64,000 bases of DNA from an uncultured beta proteobacterium. GTDB lineage: Bacteria > Pseudomonadota > Gammaproteobacteria > Burkholderiales > SG8-39. The notes under the pieces were generated by a model. It was given only the letters and a program-made list of their open reading frames with translations. It had not been told where the DNA came from and did not search any database. The translations under genes were made by a program, and so were the position numbers. The DNA lies in the NCBI GenBank assembly GCA_903928055.1, contig CAIYPG010000118.1, forward strand, positions 20,097 through 84,096, read 5' to 3'. This document shows positions 59,922 through 64,000 of the stretch, one piece after another; the stretch's first letter is position 1; each line of letters starts with the position of its first letter.

Positions 59922-60435
59922 TTCCCGTCGGGCGGCTCTGCTAGCCATCGCCGCAATTGCAGCCGGCGCGGCCGGGTTTGCAGCCCGCCACCTGTGCCGA
60001 TCCGTCCCCGATACCATTTCAAAAAACCTGCGCCTGCTTTCATTGCCAGACTTGACCGGAAAATCACAAAGCCTCGCGCAATGGAATGACAGAATCTTGC
60101 TGGTCAATTTCTGGGCAACCTGGTGCGAACCTTGCCGCGATGAAATTCCGGCCTTGGTCAAGATGCAGTCAGTCCATGCGGGAAAAGGACTTCAAATCGT
60201 CGGCATCTCCGTCGATTCTGCAGATAAAGTCATCGATTTTTCTCTAAAATTCAAAATAAACTATCCGTTGCTCATTGCCGGCTATGAAGTGATTGAGCTA
60301 TTGAAAAAGCTCGGAAACACGGCCGGGAGTTTGCCGTATACCGTGATCATTGGCCGAGGGGGAAACGTCATCACCTCACACCTAGGCGGATTTACCGAAA
60401 TCGAGCTGGAAAAATTGCTCTCCGAAATACTCTAA
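59902..60435 (+). CDS. TlpA-like thioredoxin-fold protein
   Basis: The 177-residue protein has an N-terminal signal anchor or signal peptide (RRAALLAIAAIAAGAAGFAA) and a TlpA/ResA-type thioredoxin domain: LLSLPDLTGKSQSLAQWNDR, ILLVNFWATWCEPCRDEIPA with the redox CEPC, IVGISVDSADKV and GSLPYTVIIGRGGNVITSHL with the cis-Pro. It should face the periplasm and reduce a disulfide, for example in cytochrome c maturation. It overlaps the preceding gene; ATG 59902 or 59914 may be the start. AroQ follows after 69 bases. Confidence 0.87.
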   Translation: MTLTMADSRRAALLAIAAIAAGAAGFAARHLCRSVPDTISKNLRLLSLPDLTGKSQSLAQWNDRILLVNFWATWCEPCRDEIPALVKMQSVHAGKGLQIVGISVDSADKVIDFSLKFKINYPLLIAGYEVIELLKKLGNTAGSLPYTVIIGRGGNVITSHLGGFTEIELEKLLSEIL

Positions 60436-60504
60436 TCAAAGGTAGATTCGCCCAAATTCATGAAAAAGTGGACAAGTTGACGCTATTTGCGGCAAACTTG
60501 CAGC

Positions 60505-60993
60505 ATGACGAAGCCTAAGAACACCCGGGCACGCCCGCAATTGGCAGGCAAAAAGAAGCCGTCCATACTTGTTCTGCACGGACCCAACCTGAATCTCCTG
60601 GGAACCCGCGAACCTGAAATTTATGGCAGCGAAAGCCTCGAAGACATCAACCGGAGGTTATCCCTGACCGGCCAGCGTCTTGGTGCCCAAGTCGAAACTT
60701 TCCAAAGCAATCACGAAGGTGCCCTCATTGAGCGGGTACATGCTGCGAAATTGCAGCGATCTTCGTTCATCATCATAAATCCTGCAGGGTTGACTCATAC
60801 CAGCGTTTCGCTTCGTGATGCACTGGTAGCGGTCAAGATTCCGTTTATCGAGGTGCATCTCTCCAATATCTATAGTCGCGAGTCTTTCCGTCACCACTCC
60901 TATTTTTCGGACGTGGCAATAGGAACCATCTCTGGCTTGGGCAGCAGTGGCTACGACCTGGCCCTGCAGTTCGCCCTTCAACCAAGACCTTAA
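60505..60993 (+). CDS. aroQ: Type II 3-dehydroquinate dehydratase
   Basis: The 162-residue protein is a type II dehydroquinase: [20 protein letters not shown] (active-site Arg and Tyr region), [33 protein letters not shown] with the catalytic Asn and Ser-Val loop, [20 protein letters not shown] and [15 protein letters not shown]. It forms 3-dehydroshikimate, the substrate of AroE. It has a longer basic N-terminus than usual. The aroQ-accB-accC order is widely conserved in betaproteobacteria. Confidence 0.94.
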   Translation: MTKPKNTRARPQLAGKKKPSILVLHGPNLNLLGTREPEIYGSESLEDINRRLSLTGQRLGAQVETFQSNHEGALIERVHAAKLQRSSFIIINPAGLTHTSVSLRDALVAVKIPFIEVHLSNIYSRESFRHHSYFSDVAIGTISGLGSSGYDLALQFALQPRP

Positions 60994-61056
60994 CCCCGGG
61001 CAGGATTGTCCGTCAGCAGCCCGGCGGCATTCACTCCCGGCAGAGGAGGCAGAAAC

Positions 61057-61509
61057 ATGGATTTACGCAAGCTGAAGAAATTGATCGACCTGGTCGAGGA
61101 GTCCGGCATCGCCGAACTTGAAGTGACCGAAGGCGAGGAAAAAGTACGCATCGTGAAAACCGGGCGCGCCGCCGTCGAGACGTCGGTAGCCATCCCGGCT
61201 GCAGCGCCGGCCGTGGTAGCTGCGCCAGTAGCACCAGCACCCGCGCCAGCACCTGCGACGCCTGCTGAACCGGAAGGGCACGTCGTGAAATCCCCGATGG
61301 TAGGCAGTTTCTACCGGGCTGCATCCCCTGGCGCCAAAGCCTTCGTTGAAGTCGGCGACACCGTGAAGAAGGGCCAGCCGATATGCATCATCGAGGCCAT
61401 GAAGCTCATGAATGAAATCGAGTCCGACGCTGACGGCGTGGTCAAAGCCGTCCTCGTCGAGAACGGCCAGCCGGTGGAATACGGCGAACCTCTCATCGTG
61501 ATTGGCTAG
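61057..61509 (+). CDS. accB: Biotin carboxyl carrier protein of acetyl-CoA carboxylase
   Basis: The 150-residue AccB has the N-terminal helix [20 protein letters not shown], an Ala/Pro linker (about residues 48-75) and the biotinyl domain with the biotin Lys in [27 protein letters not shown] lies 8 bases before ATG 61057, which fixes the start. It carries biotin between AccC and the carboxyltransferase in the first step of fatty-acid synthesis. Confidence 0.95.
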   Translation: MDLRKLKKLIDLVEESGIAELEVTEGEEKVRIVKTGRAAVETSVAIPAAAPAVVAAPVAPAPAPAPATPAEPEGHVVKSPMVGSFYRAASPGAKAFVEVGDTVKKGQPICIIEAMKLMNEIESDADGVVKAVLVENGQPVEYGEPLIVIG

Positions 61510-61578
61510 AGGCAGGCAGCTTGCTTTCGAGCCAGGCCAATTTTTGCTGCTTCATCCCTCAATTCTGACTCCCTCGAG

Positions 61579-62943
61579 ATGTTTGAAAAAATCCTGATTG
61601 CCAATCGCGGAGAGATCGCCCTGCGCATACAGCGTGCATGCCGTGATCTCGGCATCAAAACCGTCGTCGTGCATTCCGAAGCCGACAGCGAAGCAAAATA
61701 TGTAAAGCTCGCCGACGAATCGGTGTGCATCGGCCCCGCGGCTTCGTCTGCCAGCTACCTGAACGTACCGGCCATCATCAGTGCAGCCGAGGTGACCGAC
61801 GCCGAAGCCATCCATCCCGGATATGGATTTCTGTCCGAGAACGCCGACTTTGCCGAGCGAGTGGAAAAAAGCGGTTTTGTGTTCATTGGCCCCCGGCCCG
61901 AAACCATCCGGATGATGGGTGACAAGGTGACCGCCAAACAGACCATGATCAAGGCCGGCGTCCCGTGCGTTCCCGGTTCTGAAGGGGCACTTCCTGACGA
62001 CCCGGCGGAACTGGTCAAACTCGCCCGCAAGATCGGCTATCCGGTCATCGTCAAGGCATCGGGCGGCGGCGGTGGACGGGGAATGCGCGTCGTGCACACC
62101 GAAGCCGCGCTCAAAAATGCCGTGGCGCTGACCCGCTCCGAGGCACAGGCGGCATTCGGTAACCCGATGCTGTACATGGAAAAATATCTCGAGAACCCGC
62201 GTCATATTGAAGTGCAGGTTCTCGCCGACGAGCACAAGAATGTAATTTACCTGGGCGAGCGGGATTGCTCCATGCAGCGCCGACATCAGAAAATCATTGA
62301 AGAAGCACCGGCGCCCGACATTACCCCGCGTTTGCGCGCCCGCATCGGCGATCGCTGCGTGGACGCCTGCAAACGCATCGGTTATCGCGGTGCCGGCACC
62401 TTCGAGTTCCTGTATGAGGACGGGGAGTTCTACTTCATCGAGATGAACACCCGCATTCAGGTCGAGCACCCTGTAACGGAAATGATCACCGGCGTGGACA
62501 TCGTCCAGGAACAGATCCGCGTCGCCGCCGGAGAGAAGCTGGCATTCCGCCAGCGTGATATCGAGTTCCGCGGTCACGCCATCGAATGTCGGATCAATGC
62601 CGAGCATCCCTTTACCTTCGTTCCTTCACCCGGAAAAATAACTTCCTACCACCCACCCGGCGGGCCAGGCATCCGGGTCGATTCCCATGTCTACCACGGG
62701 TATACGGTGCCTCCAAACTACGACTCCATGGTCGGGAAGATCATCGCCTATGGCAAGGACCGCGACCAGGCCATACGACGCATGCGGATTGCGCTGTCCG
62801 AGATGGTGGTTGGTGGCATCCTCACCAATATTCCGCTGCATCAGGAACTTCTGGTCGACAATCGCGTGATCAAGGGCGGGGTGAGCATCCATTACGTTGA
62901 AAAGAAGCTCAGCCAACAGAAGAAGGCCGGCTCGGCCACCTAG
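61579..62943 (+). CDS. accC: Biotin carboxylase subunit of acetyl-CoA carboxylase
   Basis: A full-length 454-residue Acc[55 protein letters not shown], the ATP-grasp glycine loop [40 protein letters not shown] and [20 protein letters not shown]. It carboxylates biotin on AccB using ATP and bicarbonate. It lies 69 bases after accB and 4 bases before prmA. Confidence 0.96.
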   Translation: MFEKILIANRGEIALRIQRACRDLGIKTVVVHSEADSEAKYVKLADESVCIGPAASSASYLNVPAIISAAEVTDAEAIHPGYGFLSENADFAERVEKSGFVFIGPRPETIRMMGDKVTAKQTMIKAGVPCVPGSEGALPDDPAELVKLARKIGYPVIVKASGGGGGRGMRVVHTEAALKNAVALTRSEAQAAFGNPMLYMEKYLENPRHIEVQVLADEHKNVIYLGERDCSMQRRHQKIIEEAPAPDITPRLRARIGDRCVDACKRIGYRGAGTFEFLYEDGEFYFIEMNTRIQVEHPVTEMITGVDIVQEQIRVAAGEKLAFRQRDIEFRGHAIECRINAEHPFTFVPSPGKITSYHPPGGPGIRVDSHVYHGYTVPPNYDSMVGKIIAYGKDRDQAIRRMRIALSEMVVGGILTNIPLHQELLVDNRVIKGGVSIHYVEKKLSQQKKAGSAT

Positions 62944-62947
62944 TGGC

Positions 62948-63871
62948 ATGGCACTGATCAGCCTCGTCCTAGAACTTGACGCAATCGACGCGGATCGTCT
63001 GTCTGACGCTCTGCTGGAGGCCGGGGCCTTGTCGGTCAGCTCGGAGGATCCGCTGGCCGGAACGCCAGCCGAGGTTCCGATGTATGACGAGCCCGGCTGG
63101 AATGACGACGGTAAAGCCGAACAATGGCCGCGACTCAGGCTGCGAGCGCTGATCAATGACGGCAGCAAGGCGCAAAGCCCTGCCGCGGACATCGTGCTGG
63201 CGGCGGCCGTATCGGCAGCAGGCCTCGCAATCATGCCCGAGTACGCGATCGAGCCGGTTGATGATGACGATTGGGTTCGCAAGACCCAGGCGCAATTCGA
63301 ACCAATAAGGATTTCCGAACGCCTGTGGATCGTTCCTTCCTGGCATGTTGCGCCTGACGCTTCGGCCATCAACATTGCGCTAGATCCCGGTATTGCCTTC
63401 GGTACCGGCAGCCATCCCACTACCAAGCTTTGCCTGCGCTGGCTGGAGACTCATGTAAAGGGTGGGGAGACGGTCCTCGATTACGGCTGCGGTTCGGGTA
63501 TATTGGCCATCGCTGCAGCGAAAATGGGCGCAGCCCGAATCACCGGCGTGGACATCGACCCGGCGGCAGTCGCGTCAGCGCGAGATAACGCCGCACGCAA
63601 CAATGTGACGGCCGAATTTCTCGACGCAGGTTCTTCGCTTGCAATGGAAGCAGACCTGGTGGTTGCAAATATTCTTGCCAATCCCCTGAAAATGCTTGCT
63701 CCGCTGCTTGCGAGCCACACTCGCCCCGAAGGCCGGATCGCGTTGTCAGGCGTATTGAGTGCGCAGTTCACTGAGGTCGAAGCCATCTATTCTCCGTGGT
63801 TCGACTTCGAACCCGGCGTAGAGGATGATGGCTGGGTATGCCTGTCCGGCCGGCGCAAGTCGGGGCGATAA
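62948..63871 (+). CDS. prmA: Ribosomal protein L11 methyltransferase
   Basis: The 307-residue PrmA has an N-terminal substrate-recognition domain (VLELDAIDADRLSDALLEAG, ALSVSSEDPLAGTP), the linker WVRKTQAQFEPIRISERLWI, PGIAFGTGSHPTTKLCLRWL and the SAM site VLDYGCGSGILAIAAAKMGA, ending in the NILANPLKMLAPLL catalytic-side motif. It trimethylates L11. ATG 62948 fits, four bases after accC, so it is part of the acc operon. Confidence 0.95.
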   Translation: MALISLVLELDAIDADRLSDALLEAGALSVSSEDPLAGTPAEVPMYDEPGWNDDGKAEQWPRLRLRALINDGSKAQSPAADIVLAAAVSAAGLAIMPEYAIEPVDDDDWVRKTQAQFEPIRISERLWIVPSWHVAPDASAINIALDPGIAFGTGSHPTTKLCLRWLETHVKGGETVLDYGCGSGILAIAAAKMGAARITGVDIDPAAVASARDNAARNNVTAEFLDAGSSLAMEADLVVANILANPLKMLAPLLASHTRPEGRIALSGVLSAQFTEVEAIYSPWFDFEPGVEDDGWVCLSGRRKSGR

Positions 63872-63911
63872 TGGCCACCACACCGAGTGACATGACAGTT
63901 TACGGGGCGCC

Positions 63912-64000
63912 ATGAACAAGGACGCCGTAATTGCCCGCTGCCCTGCATGTGCCACGGCATTCCGCGTGAGCGAAGTACAAATCGCCGCTCGCGACGGACA
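63912..64000 (+). CDS. Zinc-ribbon protein, MJ0042/DUF3426 type (3' end outside the window)
   Basis: The right window edge cuts this gene after 29 codons. The visible residues, MNKDAVIARCPACATAFRVS and EVQIAARDG, form the first half of an MJ0042-type zinc ribbon (C-P-x-C-x-x-x-F-R/K-V). In this place after prmA, betaproteobacteria commonly carry a DUF3426 membrane protein with such a start. A 14-codon open frame (63871-63915) overlaps prmA's stop and ends across this start codon. Confidence 0.75.
   Translation, partial: MNKDAVIARCPACATAFRVSEVQIAARDG

Overview
The window reads as one continuous, GC-rich, gene-dense chromosome segment of a betaproteobacterium. The evidence is the combination and order of genes: ubiJ-ubiB, the pilT-pilU / yggS-proC-yggT-yggU block, yqgE-ruvX-pyrR-pyrB-pyrC', the pilG-H-I-J-chpA chemosensory cluster beside rubredoxin and thiD-thiE-hemL, mtgA-aroE-tonB-RNB, and tlpA-aroQ-accB-accC-prmA. 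It also carries a Bug/TctC-type solute receptor, a family greatly expanded in Burkholderiales and relatives. No rRNA, tRNA, CRISPR array, transposase, integrase or phage gene was seen. The genus cannot be fixed from the sequence alone.

Layout. 1-8.7 kb: Tim44-like protein (cut by the left edge), ubiquinone genes ubiJ/ubiB, a sodium:solute symporter, a macro-domain protein, a VanZ-like membrane protein, a thioredoxin-like ferredoxin, an alpha/beta hydrolase, hemJ and an acetyltransferase. 8.7-21.5 kb is mostly accessory and mostly on the minus strand: a membrane protein made of two copies of one unit, a TPR-methyltransferase, rlmL, a hotdog thioesterase, two cupins, TerC, a small lipoprotein, two orphan solute receptors, a NYN/OST-HTH protein, YaiI, an exported amidohydrolase, glutathione peroxidase, chorismate mutase, DUF2721 and MOSC. 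21.6-33.3 kb is housekeeping: twitching ATPases pilU/pilT, PLP homeostasis, proline synthesis, a pyrimidine operon, photolyase and cold-shock protein. 33.6-42.4 kb is the type IV pilus chemosensory cluster, where both chpA and pilJ are broken by frameshifts. 42.6-50.6 kb: rubredoxin, thiamine and heme genes, guanidinium-type SMR exporter, mscL, a CorA-like channel, an MFS transporter and an aminotransferase. 50.7-59.1 kb: cell-wall and aromatic genes (mtgA, aroE, tonB-like, RNB nuclease, yqiA, mpl), with a sulfotransferase-APS kinase pair set between aroE and tonB. 59.2-64 kb: an unrecognised protein, tlpA, aroQ, accB-accC, prmA and the start of a zinc-ribbon protein.

How the genes work together. 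PilT/PilU power pilus retraction and PilG/H/I/J/ChpA should control it. YqgE, RuvX, PyrR, PyrB and PyrC' form a tightly packed operon with stop/start overlaps; PyrC' has lost its metal ligands and is probably a structural partner of PyrB. AccB and AccC are two of the acetyl-CoA carboxylase parts. AroQ, AroE and chorismate mutase belong to aromatic amino-acid synthesis. The sulfotransferase and APS kinase make and spend PAPS.

Non-coding structure is the richest part. There are two families of palindromic dispersed repeats, a 164-bp long imperfect palindrome filling the proC-yggT gap, a 45-bp tandem array that looks derived from the rlmL stop-codon region plus a dispersed repeat, a truncated second copy of the hemL 5' end, and four AT-rich intergenic islands that share an ATTATTATC-like core. 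Four frameshifts (chpA, pilJ, cysC, gpx) need to be told apart from consensus errors before any biological reading.
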